Of a DNA stretch of 52,889 nucleotides, positions 7,960-15,745 are shown one piece after another. A program made the translations under genes and the position numbers. Origin of the DNA: an uncultured Bacillota bacterium. GTDB taxonomy: Bacteria; Bacillota; Dehalobacteriia; UBA7702. The stretch spans positions 1-52,889 of the forward strand of contig CADBQN010000079.1 in the NCBI GenBank assembly GCA_902796855.1, written 5' to 3'. The notes under the pieces are model-generated. The model saw only the letters and a program-made list of their open reading frames with translations, ran no database searches and had not been told where the DNA came from. Position 1 is the stretch's first letter. The number at the start of each line of letters is the position of its first letter.

Positions 7960-8292
7960 TTACTCCTTTCGATAGATGGTTACAGGCTCTTTTGTGTTCG
8001 GATCAATAAAGGTAAAATGATCTGAGGGCATTACGCTGCTTTGGGTATTCGCCTCCGCCACAGCTACCTGCATAAGACGTTCAAGTTCTTTCCTGTCAAA
8101 CTGTTCTTTGTTTGCTTCCGTCGCTGAAACGGAAGAGTCAGGCATAACCACACTAAAAGGGAACCCCTTTTCCGCCGCAAATCTTTTTAGAAAAATATTG
8201 ACCGCGGTGCTTAATGACATACCAATGGCGTTCGCGACGCTTTCGGCTTCCGCTTTTAAGTTATCATCGACACGGGCAGAGATTGTAGCCAC
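7960..8292 (-). CDS. RelB/DinJ-family antitoxin
   Basis: This 110-residue protein opens A-T-I-S-A-R-V-D-D-N-L-K-A-E-A, a ribbon-helix-helix N-terminus typical of RelB/DinJ, followed by GMSLSTAVNIFLKRF. The C-terminal half (E-Q-F-D-R-K-E-L-E-R onward) should wrap the toxin. An upstream ATG at 8310 exists, but AAGGAGG lies inside those first codons. The GTG at 8292, 8 nt after that site, is therefore the better start. The gene precedes the zeta-like toxin by 6 nt. A palindrome, ATTGTC-C-GACAAT, sits between its -35 and -10 boxes and is a plausible autoregulatory operator. Confidence 0.8.
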   Translation of the reverse strand: MATISARVDDNLKAEAESVANAIGMSLSTAVNIFLKRFAAEKGFPFSVVMPDSSVSATEANKEQFDRKELERLMQVAVAEANTQSSVMPSDHFTFIDPNTKEPVTIYRKE

Positions 8293-8323
8293 GGCACATT
8301 CCTCCTTCATTTATTATTATTAT

Positions 8324-8352
8324 ATTATATCATATTGTCCGACAATGGTCAA
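8324..8352 (-). promoter_or_regulatory. Toxin-antitoxin promoter with embedded operator
   Basis: On the minus strand, TTGACC (8347-8352), a 17-nt spacer and TATAAT (8324-8329). The spacer holds the perfect palindrome ATTGTC-C-GACAAT (8334-8346), where bound RelB-like protein would exclude RNA polymerase. Confidence 0.75.
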
Positions 8353-8411
8353 TGACTGTGGTATAATTTCATAACAAATGAGCACAAATGCATGATACGT
8401 GAAAAAGCTGC

Positions 8412-8456
8412 GGGTGCGTCCCCAATGGTGTGCCATCGGAACCGTCCCCGTTGGTC
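8412..8456. repeat. 45-bp direct repeat, copy 2 (REP-like)
   Basis: Same sequence and orientation as 7319-7363 with two transitions. It lies between the RelB/zeta promoter and the end of the BrnTA operon. Confidence 0.7.
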
Positions 8457-8474
8457 TGGTTCCTGCCGAGACGA

Positions 8475-8783
8475 TTATAGATGTCGTTTTATGACTTCGT
8501 TGTCGTTCAGGGCACTTTCTAAAATTCTGCTTAAAACACCGGTATATCCTTTGCCCAGTGATTTTGCTTTTTGAAGCGCCTGCGGTGAAAGACGCAGGGT
8601 GACTGTTTGTTTTCGACGTGTTTCCCGTCGTTCTTCCGAAACCCGACGAAATTGAGCCAATTCTTCTGCCGTCAGTTCGGGGCAGTCCTCATCAAATGAA
8701 ACGGGCTTCGCGGCCGCTTCTTCCAACATTTTGATTTGTTCTTCTGTCGGCGTTTTTTTTGAGTGAATTTCATATTTGACCAT
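8475..8783 (-). CDS. brnA: BrnA-like antitoxin
   Basis: This 102-residue protein begins M-V-K-Y-E-I. Its C-terminal half, RKQTVTLRLSPQALQKAKSLGKGYTGVLSRILESAL, fits the ribbon-helix-helix DNA-binding part of BrnA-type antitoxins. The start overlaps the end of the BrnT-like toxin gene by 14 nt, so translation is coupled. Toxin-first order is normal for brnTA, where BrnA with BrnT represses the operon promoter. The gene ends close to the second 45-bp repeat and I saw no clear terminator after it. Confidence 0.75.
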   Translation of the reverse strand: MVKYEIHSKKTPTEEQIKMLEEAAAKPVSFDEDCPELTAEELAQFRRVSEERRETRRKQTVTLRLSPQALQKAKSLGKGYTGVLSRILESALNDNEVIKRHL

Positions 8784-9054
8784 GATAATATGCCTCCCGT
8801 TCTCTTTTTGTTGCGATTCTGGCGGAGATAATGCGTATCGTATCCGCCCTTTCGGTATAAACGACCATAATAACGGTGATCGTTCCGTGTATCATCCCAA
8901 TGGTAATGTAGCGGTCTTCTTCAAAGTTGCTGTGTGCCTCGTCAAATGTTTCTATACGAAAATCATCACAAAAGACAAGTGCCGCAGTTCTAAAATCGAT
9001 TCCATATTTGATAAAATTGGTTTTTTCTTTGTTTTCATCCCATTCAAATTTCAT
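8770..9054 (-). CDS. brnT: BrnT-like ribonuclease toxin
   Basis: This 94-residue protein has the family opening KFEWDENKEKTNFIKYGIDF, then EDRYITIGMI and the C-terminal RIISARIATKREREAYY. Known BrnT proteins are RelE-fold ribonucleases neutralised by BrnA. The ORF shows only a weak RBS (GGGAAAAAC just upstream of the ATG). An extended -10 promoter lies at 9089-9097 with an inverted repeat (9114-9128) upstream. It is divergent from the SLH protein at 9244, with which it shares a promoter region. Confidence 0.8.
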   Translation of the reverse strand: MKFEWDENKEKTNFIKYGIDFRTAALVFCDDFRIETFDEAHSNFEEDRYITIGMIHGTITVIMVVYTERADTIRIISARIATKREREAYYHGQI

Positions 9055-9088
9055 TTGTTTTTCCCGTGAAAGATTTCTTTTTTCTTTT

Positions 9089-9138
9089 ATTATACCAAAA
9101 AAATACGATTTGCAATACTTTATGTATTACATTATATC
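9089..9138. promoter_or_regulatory. Overlapping divergent promoters for brnTA and the SLH gene
   Basis: Leftward there is an extended TGG-TATAAT (TATAAT at 9089-9094). Rightward there is TTGCAA (9110-9115), a 17-nt spacer and TATATC (9133-9138). TTGCAA is self-complementary, so the same hexamer could act as -35 for both directions, although the leftward spacer would be only 15 nt. The inverted repeat AATAC-N5-GTATT (9114-9128) is a candidate BrnA operator that would affect both genes. Confidence 0.45.
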
Positions 9139-9158
9139 ACGAAAGGGGTCGACACACA

Positions 9159-9251
9159 ATGTATCTTCCAAATAAGCCGCCGCGTGCTTGGAAAGGAGCT
9201 ATGGGAATGATTTATTTATATATTAAAAAAAGAGGTGTAAAAAATGAATGA
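9159..9251 (+). CDS. Possible 30-residue leader peptide
   Basis: A short frame opens M-Y-L-P-N-K-P-P-R and closes K-K-R-G-V-K-N-E; its stop overlaps the first codons of the SLH gene at 9244 by 8 nt. AAAGGGG lies upstream with a rather long spacing. The overlap would permit translational coupling, but there is no other coding evidence. Confidence 0.2.
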   Translation: MYLPNKPPRAWKGAMGMIYLYIKKRGVKNE

Positions 9252-12200
9252 AAGAAAAAAATGGCACGGCTTGATGATCCTTCTTGTGATGATCGCGGTG
9301 TTATGCTGCTGCTCTTTCGGAGTATCGGCGGCCAGCGTCACGATTTCCGTGGATAAGGCCACCCTCGGCCAGGGCTGGCTGCTCCCGCCGACAAAGGTGG
9401 AAATCAAAAGCGGCGATACCGTTGCCGACGTCACCATCAAAGCCATGGGAAAGAACAACGTGATTTACGACAGCGGCAATACCTACCTGAGCTTTATGCG
9501 CGATGAAAGCGACTCCCGGGCGGTGTTCCCGCAGTACATCATCGACGCCGTGAATCTCGCCTCCAACTATCGGGAAGGCGCGGAGACCATGAACGCCGAC
9601 GGACGAAACAGGGAAGGCTGGCTCGGTGAGTTTGATTACTACAATATGTCTGGCTGGATGCTGACGGTGAATAATTTCTTCATCGACAACTCCACCGGGG
9701 CCTGGAAGGTCAGCGATGGCGACGTCATCCGCTGGCAGTTCACGGTCTTTGGCTACGGCCGCGATATCGGTGAAAACAAAGTCGACCGGCCCCTCGTCCC
9801 GCTCATCGACAAGGACGCGCTGTGCCGAAAAGTCGCCGAGATCAATCAGGATAAGGAAAGCTACGTGAACGGCGATATCGCGAAACAGCGCTATTATGAT
9901 AACGCTAATAGGATCCTGACCACCACCACCGCCACAAAAGAGCAGGTCGATATGGTATTGGCCAATCTCAACGGCACTTCCGCCGCGGAACCGACTCTGC
10001 CGGATCCCAACTATGTGGCCGGCGACGCGGCCGCCGTCGCCGAAGTGGAAACGAAAATCAGCGCCATCGGTACGGTGACGCTGGCAAGCAAAGAGGACAT
10101 CAGCGCCGCCCGCAAAGCCTATGACAGTCTGCTGAGAAGGCTGCGGGGCAGCGTTTCCAATTACGCCGTTCTGACTGCCGCCGAAGCGAAATACGATCAG
10201 CTGGTGCGGCAGGCCGCCGACGATCAGCTGGCGGCGGAAAACGTGACGGACAAAATCGCGGCCATCGGTCCGGTGACCCTGGACCGAAAAGAGGCCATCG
10301 AAACGGCGCGGAGCGCCTATGATAAACTGACCGCCGCCCAGAAAAATCTGGTTACGAATTACGCCACGCTGACCGCCGCCGAAACGCGTCTGGCCAAGCT
10401 GGAAAAGGAAGCCGCCGAAAATCAGGCCGCCGCTGACGCCGTGACGGCGCTCATTCAAAAGATCGGCACGGTAACGGCGGACAGCGGCGACGCCATCACC
10501 GCGGCGCGAAGCGCCTATGATAAGCTCTCCACCGAGCGAAAAGCATTGGTGACGAACGTTGAAACGCTGACAAAGGCGGAAGCCGCTTACGCCGCCATTG
10601 AGGAAAAAATAGCGAACGCCGAAGCGAAAATCGACGCCATCGGCGCCGTGACGCTGAACAGCAAAAACGCCATCGCCAAAGCCCGGGCGGCCTGCGACGC
10701 CCTCAGCGCCACCGAACGTAAATACGTCGCGAATTACGGCGTTTTGACCGCCGCCGAAGCGGCTTACGCCGCGCTGGAAGAGGAAGCCGCCGAAAATCAG
10801 GCCGCCGCCGACAGCGTGATGGCGAAAATCGGCGCCATCGGTACGGTGACGGCGGAGAGCGGCGAAAAGATCAGCGCCGCCAGAAAAGCTTATGACGCTT
10901 TGACCGCGGAACAGAAGAAATTAGTGACCAATATTGATACGCTGAGAAAAGCCGAAACAAGATATGCCGAACTCTCCGGCAACAGCGAGGAACTGATTGC
11001 CGCCACGGAAAAAGCCATTGAGGATATCGGCACCGTCTCCCTGGACAGCGGCGCGGCCATCGCCGCGGCGCGGGAAAGCTACGACGCTCTGACGGCCAAT
11101 CAAAAGAAAAACGTTTCGAATTACGCGAAACTCCTCTCCGCGGAGATGAAATACGCGAACCTGACGGAAAAAGCCAAACAGGATCAGGCCGCCGCCGATG
11201 AGGTAAAAGCTCTCATCGACGCCATCGGTGAGGTGACGCTGAACAGCAAAACAGCCATTGACACGGCGAGGAACGGTTATAATGGTCTGACCGCCGCCCA
11301 AAAGAAGCTGGTGACGAATGATCAAACGCTGACGGAAGCGGAAGCGAAATATAACGAGCTGAAAGCTGCCGACGACAAGGCCAAGGCCGATGCCGCCGCG
11401 GCGAAAAAGGTGATTGACAAAATCAACGCCATCGGTACCGTAACGCTGAACAGCAAAAACGCCATCGACGCGGCGAGAACCGCCTACACCGGTCTCACCG
11501 TCGATCAGAAGAAGCTCATTTCCAATTATAACACGCTGACGATGGCGGAAACGAGATATAACGAGCTGAAAGCCGCCGATGATAAGGCCAAGGCGGACGC
11601 TGCCGCGGCAAAAGCGGTGACGGATCAGATCAGCGCCATCGGTACGGTGACGCTGAGCAGCAAAAACGCCATTGATACGGCGAGAAATGGCTATGACGGG
11701 CTGACCGCCGATCAGAAAAAGCTGGTGACGAATTACAGTACGCTGACGGCGGCGGAAACGCGGTACGCGGCGCTTCTCAGTCAGGTCAGTGAGGATCAGC
11801 GGGCCGCCATCGCCGTGGATGACCGGATCAACGCTATCGGTATCGTGACGCTGGACAGCAAAACCGCCATCGCGGCGGCGAGAAGCGCATACAATGGCTT
11901 AACTGCCGATCAGAAAAAATTAGTTGTCCATTACGCAAAGCTGACGGCGGCGGAATCAGAATACGCCGAACTCGTGAAAGAGCGGGAAGATGCCGAGAAA
12001 GCCGCTGCCGAAAAAGCCAAGGCCGACGCCGCCGCGGCGAAAACAGCGGCGGATCAAATCAGCGCCATCGGAACGGTAACGCTGGACAGCAAAACGGACA
12101 TTGACGCGGCGCGTTCCGCTTACGACAAGCTGACCGCCGATCAGAAAAAGCTGGTGTCAAATTACAGTACGCTGACGGCGGCGGAAGCGAGATATGACGC

Positions 12201-13341
12201 GCTTGTGAAAGAAAAAGCAGCCGCCGATGAAAACGCCGCCGCCAAAGTGAAAACCGCCATCGACGCCATCGGCACCGTGACGAAGGACAGTAAAACCGCC
12301 ATCGCCGCGGCGCGTTCCGCTTATGACAAGCTGACCGACGCTCAGAAAAAACTGGTGGATAATATCGATACGCTCCTAAAAGCCGAGGCGAGCTATGCCG
12401 AGCTTGCCGGGGAAAATGAAAAAATGAGCGCCGTCGCCGAAGCGGCCATCGAATCAATCGGTACGGTGACGTTGGACAGCGGCGACGCGATTGAAACGGC
12501 GAGAGCGATGTATAACGCCCTGACCGCGAATCAGAAAACGCGGGTGACCAATTATGCCAAGCTGATTGCCGCGGAAACGAAATACGCGGAACTCCTCCGC
12601 AAAGCCGCCGTCGATCAGGCCGCCGCCGCCGCGGTGACGGCACGAATTAACGAAATCGGCGAAGTGACTTTGGAAAAGGAAGAAACCATCGCCGCCGCCC
12701 GTGTCGCCTTTGACGGTCTGACCGACGACCAAAAAGCTCTCGTCGATAACGAAGCCGCGCTGAAAGAAGCCGAAGCGAAACTGGCGGAACTGAAGAACCA
12801 ACCCGCCGAAAATCCCTTTGTCGACGTGAAGGAAGGCGCCTTCTGCTATGACGCCGTGGCCTGGGCCGTAGCCAACGGCATCACCAACGGCACCGACGCC
12901 ACCCACTTCAGCCCCGCCGGAGAATGCACCCGCGGTCAGGTGGTGACGTTCCTCTGGCGTGCCGCCGGCAGCCCGGAACCGACGAGCGTCGGCAACCCCT
13001 TCGCCGACGTGAAGGAAGGAAAGTTCTATTACAAAGCGGTGCTTTGGGCCGTTGAAAACGGTATGACCAACGGTACCGACGCCACGCATTTCAGCCCCGA
13101 CGAGACCTGCACCCGCGGTCAGGTGGTGACGTTCCAGTGGCGCGCCGCCGGGAACCCCGCGCCGCAGGGGAGCAGTCAGCCCTTTGTTGACGTGAAAGCC
13201 GGCGCGTACTACGAAAAAGCGGTGCTCTGGGCCGTGGCCAACGGCGTCACCAACGGCACCGACGCCGCGCATTTCAGCCCCGACGACACCTGCACCCGCG
13301 GTCAGGTCGTGACCTTCCTCTTCCGCGATCCGGCGAAATAA
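9244..13341 (+). CDS. SLH-anchored DUF4430 surface protein with 14 helical repeats
   Basis: This protein has 1365 residues. The signal peptide spans about 1-30 (hydrophobic core, then S-A-A). Residues about 30-175 match the DUF4430/transcobalamin beta-domain pattern, with GWMLTVNNFF followed by DGDVIRWQFTVFGYG. A short helical region (about 180-250) leads into 14 repeats of 60-75 residues (core L-D-S-K-x-A-I-x-A-A-R-S-A-Y-D-x-L-T-A-D-Q-K-K-L-V-x-N-Y; about 270-1185). Three SLH domains end the protein (about 1190-1365; A-V-L-W-A-V-E-N-G-M-T-N-G-T). The RBS is AGAGGTG. The repeats probably form a helical stalk that presents the N-terminal domain beyond the wall. The repeat and SLH regions are related to those of the protein at 1563, so both were probably built from the same modules. 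Confidence 0.8.
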   Translation: MNERKKWHGLMILLVMIAVLCCCSFGVSAASVTISVDKATLGQGWLLPPTKVEIKSGDTVADVTIKAMGKNNVIYDSGNTYLSFMRDESDSRAVFPQYIIDAVNLASNYREGAETMNADGRNREGWLGEFDYYNMSGWMLTVNNFFIDNSTGAWKVSDGDVIRWQFTVFGYGRDIGENKVDRPLVPLIDKDALCRKVAEINQDKESYVNGDIAKQRYYDNANRILTTTTATKEQVDMVLANLNGTSAAEPTLPDPNYVAGDAAAVAEVETKISAIGTVTLASKEDISAARKAYDSLLRRLRGSVSNYAVLTAAEAKYDQLVRQAADDQLAAENVTDKIAAIGPVTLDRKEAIETARSAYDKLTAAQKNLVTNYATLTAAETRLAKLEKEAAENQAAADAVTALIQKIGTVTADSGDAITAARSAYDKLSTERKALVTNVETLTKAEAAYAAIEEKIANAEAKIDAIGAVTLNSKNAIAKARAACDALSATERKYVANYGVLTAAEAAYAALEEEAAENQAAADSVMAKIGAIGTVTAESGEKISAARKAYDALTAEQKKLVTNIDTLRKAETRYAELSGNSEELIAATEKAIEDIGTVSLDSGAAIAAARESYDALTANQKKNVSNYAKLLSAEMKYANLTEKAKQDQAAADEVKALIDAIGEVTLNSKTAIDTARNGYNGLTAAQKKLVTNDQTLTEAEAKYNELKAADDKAKADAAAAKKVIDKINAIGTVTLNSKNAIDAARTAYTGLTVDQKKLISNYNTLTMAETRYNELKAADDKAKADAAAAKAVTDQISAIGTVTLSSKNAIDTARNGYDGLTADQKKLVTNYSTLTAAETRYAALLSQVSEDQRAAIAVDDRINAIGIVTLDSKTAIAAARSAYNGLTADQKKLVVHYAKLTAAESEYAELVKEREDAEKAAAEKAKADAAAAKTAADQISAIGTVTLDSKTDIDAARSAYDKLTADQKKLVSNYSTLTAAEARYDALVKEKAAADENAAAKVKTAIDAIGTVTKDSKTAIAAARSAYDKLTDAQKKLVDNIDTLLKAEASYAELAGENEKMSAVAEAAIESIGTVTLDSGDAIETARAMYNALTANQKTRVTNYAKLIAAETKYAELLRKAAVDQAAAAAVTARINEIGEVTLEKEETIAAARVAFDGLTDDQKALVDNEAALKEAEAKLAELKNQPAENPFVDVKEGAFCYDAVAWAVANGITNGTDATHFSPAGECTRGQVVTFLWRAAGSPEPTSVGNPFADVKEGKFYYKAVLWAVENGMTNGTDATHFSPDETCTRGQVVTFQWRAAGNPAPQGSSQPFVDVKAGAYYEKAVLWAVANGVTNGTDAAHFSPDDTCTRGQVVTFLFRDPAK

Positions 13342-13385
13342 AGTCGCTGTGACGCCGCGCGGCGGAAGATGTTGAACTAAAAAAA

Positions 13386-13426
13386 CAGGCGCTTTCCTTT
13401 GGCCGCATGACCGGGGAAAGCGCCTG
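13386..13426. terminator. Bidirectional terminator between convergent genes
   Basis: CAGGCGCTTTCC (13386-13397) pairs with GGAAAGCGCCTG (13415-13426). The minus strand continues into TTTTTTT, which suits the PfoR-like gene. The plus strand has a weaker TGTTTATT. Confidence 0.8.
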
Positions 13427-13430
13427 CTGT

Positions 13431-14522
13431 TTATTGGAGTTTTAAATCGCCGTCTTTGACCCAGCCGAGCCTGCGGAGGACAAGATGGATGAGGGGACAG
13501 ATCACCGCCGGGAGGATGAAGGAAATCAGCAGCAGTCCGGCCCAGTCCCAGGCGGTGACTGCCGCTTTCAGCCCCGCGGAAACGTCGTTGACCCAGCCGG
13601 TGTAGACGCCGATCTGACCGACGAGACCGCAGGTGCCCATCCCCGAGGAGACCGGCGGGCCGTTCATTTTCAGTTTGAAAAGGCAGGTGGCGATGGGCCC
13701 GGTGATGGCCGATGTCAGAAGCGGCGCGATCCAGACGCGGGGATTCCGCACGATGTTGCCCATCTGCAGCATGGAAGTGCCGATGCCCTGAGAGATCAGG
13801 CCGCCCCAGCGGTTTTCCCTGAAAGAAATCACGGCGAAGCCGATCATCTGAGCGCAGCACCCGGCCAGCGCCGCGCCGCCGGCGAGGCCGGTGAGACCGA
13901 AGGCGGCACAGATCGCCGCCGAGGAGATCGGCAGCGTCAGCGCCGCGCCGACGAGCACGGAAACGACAATGCCCATCCAGAACGGCTGTAAATCGGTGGC
14001 CCACATAATCAGATTGCCCACTTTCATGGCGGCGGCGCCGAGCCCCGGCGCCCACCAGGCCGCCAGCGCCACGCCGACGCCGATGGTGACCAGGGGCGTG
14101 ACGAGGATATCGATTTTCGTCTCCTTGGAAATCGCCTTGCCGGCCTCGGCGGCGAAGATGGAAACGAACAGCACCGCCAGGGGCCCGCCGGCTCCCCCCA
14201 GCGCGTTGGCGGCGAAACCGACGGTAATCAGGGAGAACAGCGCCAGCGGCGGACATTTCAGCGCGTGACCGATGGCCACGGCCATGGCCGGGCCGCTCAT
14301 GGCGATGGCCATGGCGCCGATGGTATAATCCGTTTCGTTGATCGTTACGACCGCTGCGGTCAGGATGCCGATGTGGAATTGGCTGCCCAGGGTGTTCAGG
14401 ATCGTGCCGATCAGCAGGGAGCAAAACAACCCCTGGGCCATGGCGCCCAGAGCGTCGATGCCGTATCGCTTGAGGGATATCTCAATGTCCTTTCGCTTTA
14501 AAAACGCTTTGATCTTATTCAT
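13431..14522 (-). CDS. PfoR/PTS EIIC-like integral membrane protein
   Basis: This 363-residue polytopic membrane protein has roughly nine or ten hydrophobic segments and Gly-rich turns such as ANALGGAGGPLAV and LAGGAALAGC. It resembles the PTS_EIIC_2 family (PfoR-like), whose members resemble sugar-permease EIIC subunits but often lack EIIA and EIIB partners, as here. The frame extends upstream to 14588, but AAGGAG six nt before the ATG at 14522 (M-N-K-I-K-A-F) fixes the start. The promoter is TTGATG-17-TATGAT (14560-14588). It stands alone between convergent SLH and divergent flavodoxin genes. The substrate is not predictable. Confidence 0.7.
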   Translation of the reverse strand: MNKIKAFLKRKDIEISLKRYGIDALGAMAQGLFCSLLIGTILNTLGSQFHIGILTAAVVTINETDYTIGAMAIAMSGPAMAVAIGHALKCPPLALFSLITVGFAANALGGAGGPLAVLFVSIFAAEAGKAISKETKIDILVTPLVTIGVGVALAAWWAPGLGAAAMKVGNLIMWATDLQPFWMGIVVSVLVGAALTLPISSAAICAAFGLTGLAGGAALAGCCAQMIGFAVISFRENRWGGLISQGIGTSMLQMGNIVRNPRVWIAPLLTSAITGPIATCLFKLKMNGPPVSSGMGTCGLVGQIGVYTGWVNDVSAGLKAAVTAWDWAGLLLISFILPAVICPLIHLVLRRLGWVKDGDLKLQ

Positions 14523-14559
14523 GGACCGCTCCTTTTTCGTTCTTTGAATAATTTCTCCA

Positions 14560-14588
14560 ATCATATCACATTCCGCCGCTGTCATCAA
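14560..14588 (-). promoter_or_regulatory. Promoter of the PfoR-like gene
   Basis: Minus-strand TTGATG (14583-14588), 17-nt spacer, TATGAT (14560-14565), about 37 nt before the start codon. Confidence 0.5.
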
Positions 14589-14656
14589 GATTTTGTCAAA
14601 AGGAAAAACGAATTAAAAAAGTGCTGAATCATTCGGCGCTTCCTTAAGAAAAACAC

Positions 14657-14687
14657 TTGACTTAACGTAGACTTTAACGCTTATAAT
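14657..14687 (+). promoter_or_regulatory. MerR-type promoter with 19-bp spacer
   Basis: TTGACT (14657-14662) and TATAAT (14682-14687) are separated by 19 bp. The spacer holds the imperfect palindrome TTAACGTAGACTTTAA, symmetric at 12 of 16 positions. Over-long spacers with a central dyad are typical of promoters activated by MerR-family regulators such as AdhR/NmlR. No merR gene lies in the window. Confidence 0.65.
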
Positions 14688-14721
14688 AAGGACAGCAAAT
14701 TTTTTAAAGGAGGAATTGAGC

Positions 14722-15198
14722 ATGAGCAAAGTATTAGTCGCGTATTTCAGCGCCGGCGGCGTGACGGCAAAACTGGCGGCGAGATTGGCAGACGCCGTAA
14801 AAGGAGAGCTTTTTGAGATCAAACCGGAAACGCCCTATACCGTCGCCGATTTGGATTGGCAGGACAAAAACAGCCGCAGCACCCGGGAAATGAACGACCG
14901 CTCCTCCCGCCCGGCCATCGCTTCTTCCGTGGCGGATATGGCCGCTTATGACGTTGTTTTCGTCGGTTTTCCCGTTTGGTGGTACAGGGAGCCGAGCATC
15001 ATCGATACCTTTATGGAAGCTTATGATTTCAGCGGTAAGACCGTCGTTCCCTTCGCCACGTCGGGGATGAGCGGTATCGGTGAGTCCGGTCAGAACATGC
15101 AGCTGCTGGCGCCTTCGGCGAAAGTCTTCGCCGGGAAGCGCTTTGACGCCGCCGCTTCCGAGGATGATCTTGCCGCCTGGGCAAGGGAATGGCTGTGA
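14722..15198 (+). CDS. Flavodoxin family protein
   Basis: This 158-residue protein opens SKVLVAYFSAGGVTAKLA, the FMN phosphate-binding loop, and continues with VVFVGFPVWWYREPSIIDTF and TVVPFATSGMSGIG, both typical of the flavodoxin_4 type. It probably acts as an FMN electron carrier or quinone/nitro reductase. The ATG at 14722 follows AAAGGAGG by 8 nt; a TTG two codons earlier is less likely. It is the first gene of a four-gene redox operon behind the MerR-type promoter, with nitroreductase, flavin reductase and tautomerase downstream. Confidence 0.85.
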   Translation: MSKVLVAYFSAGGVTAKLAARLADAVKGELFEIKPETPYTVADLDWQDKNSRSTREMNDRSSRPAIASSVADMAAYDVVFVGFPVWWYREPSIIDTFMEAYDFSGKTVVPFATSGMSGIGESGQNMQLLAPSAKVFAGKRFDAAASEDDLAAWAREWL

Positions 15199-15210
15199 GG
15201 AGATGAGACG

Positions 15211-15726
15211 ATGACTTTTATGGATTTGGCGAAAGCGCGTTATTCCGTGCGGAAATTCTCGGATCGCCCAGTTGAGGACGAACTGCTGCGGCAGGTGCTG
15301 GAAGCGGGCAATATCGCGCCCACCGGCAAGAACAATCAGCCTCAGCGTGTTTACGTGGCGCGGAGCGAAGAAGCCCTCGCGGCGCTCCGGGAGCTGACCC
15401 CCTGCACCTTTGGGGCTCCCACGGTGCTGGTTTTCGCTTATGATACCGAAGCGGAATGGAAAAACCCGCTGGAAGAGGGGATCCATTCCGGGCCGCAGGA
15501 CGTGAGCATCGTGGCGACCCATGTGATGCTGGCCGCCGCCGAACTGGGGCTCGGCACCTGTTGGGTCAATTACTTTGCTAACAGCAAAGCGGAAAGCGCC
15601 CTTCATCTGCCGGAAAATGAAAAAATCCTTTTGCTGATGCCCATCGGCTATCCCGCCGCCGACGCCGCTCCCGCGGCGGCCCACAATATCTGCGGGGATT
15701 TGGAAAAAACGGTGCGGTATATTTAA
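15211..15726 (+). CDS. Nitroreductase family protein
   Basis: This 171-residue protein opens MDLAKARYSVRKFSDRPV, the FMN-phosphate-binding signature of nitroreductases, then has APTGKNNQPQRVYV and LGLGTCWVNYF. The family uses FMN and NAD(P)H to reduce nitro compounds, quinones or enones. It begins 12 nt after the flavodoxin gene with GAGGAG as RBS and is followed 19 nt later by the flavin reductase gene. A second, related protein is encoded at 16676. The substrate is unknown. Confidence 0.85.
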   Translation: MTFMDLAKARYSVRKFSDRPVEDELLRQVLEAGNIAPTGKNNQPQRVYVARSEEALAALRELTPCTFGAPTVLVFAYDTEAEWKNPLEEGIHSGPQDVSIVATHVMLAAAELGLGTCWVNYFANSKAESALHLPENEKILLLMPIGYPAADAAPAAAHNICGDLEKTVRYI

Positions 15727-15745
15727 AGATATCAGGAGAGATAAA

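Noticed and set aside
8392-8574. 60-codon plus-strand frame
   Set aside because: It consists of the 45-bp repeat and sequence antisense to brnA; no RBS.
10030-12790. Possible CRISPR or non-coding repeat array
   Set aside because: The regular repetition is protein-coding (14 helical repeats in one frame) with diverged DNA and no spacer structure.
12454-14424. Minus-strand frame of 656 codons
   Set aside because: It lies antisense to the SLH repeats and out of frame with the PfoR-like gene; Arg-rich text with no recognisable domain.
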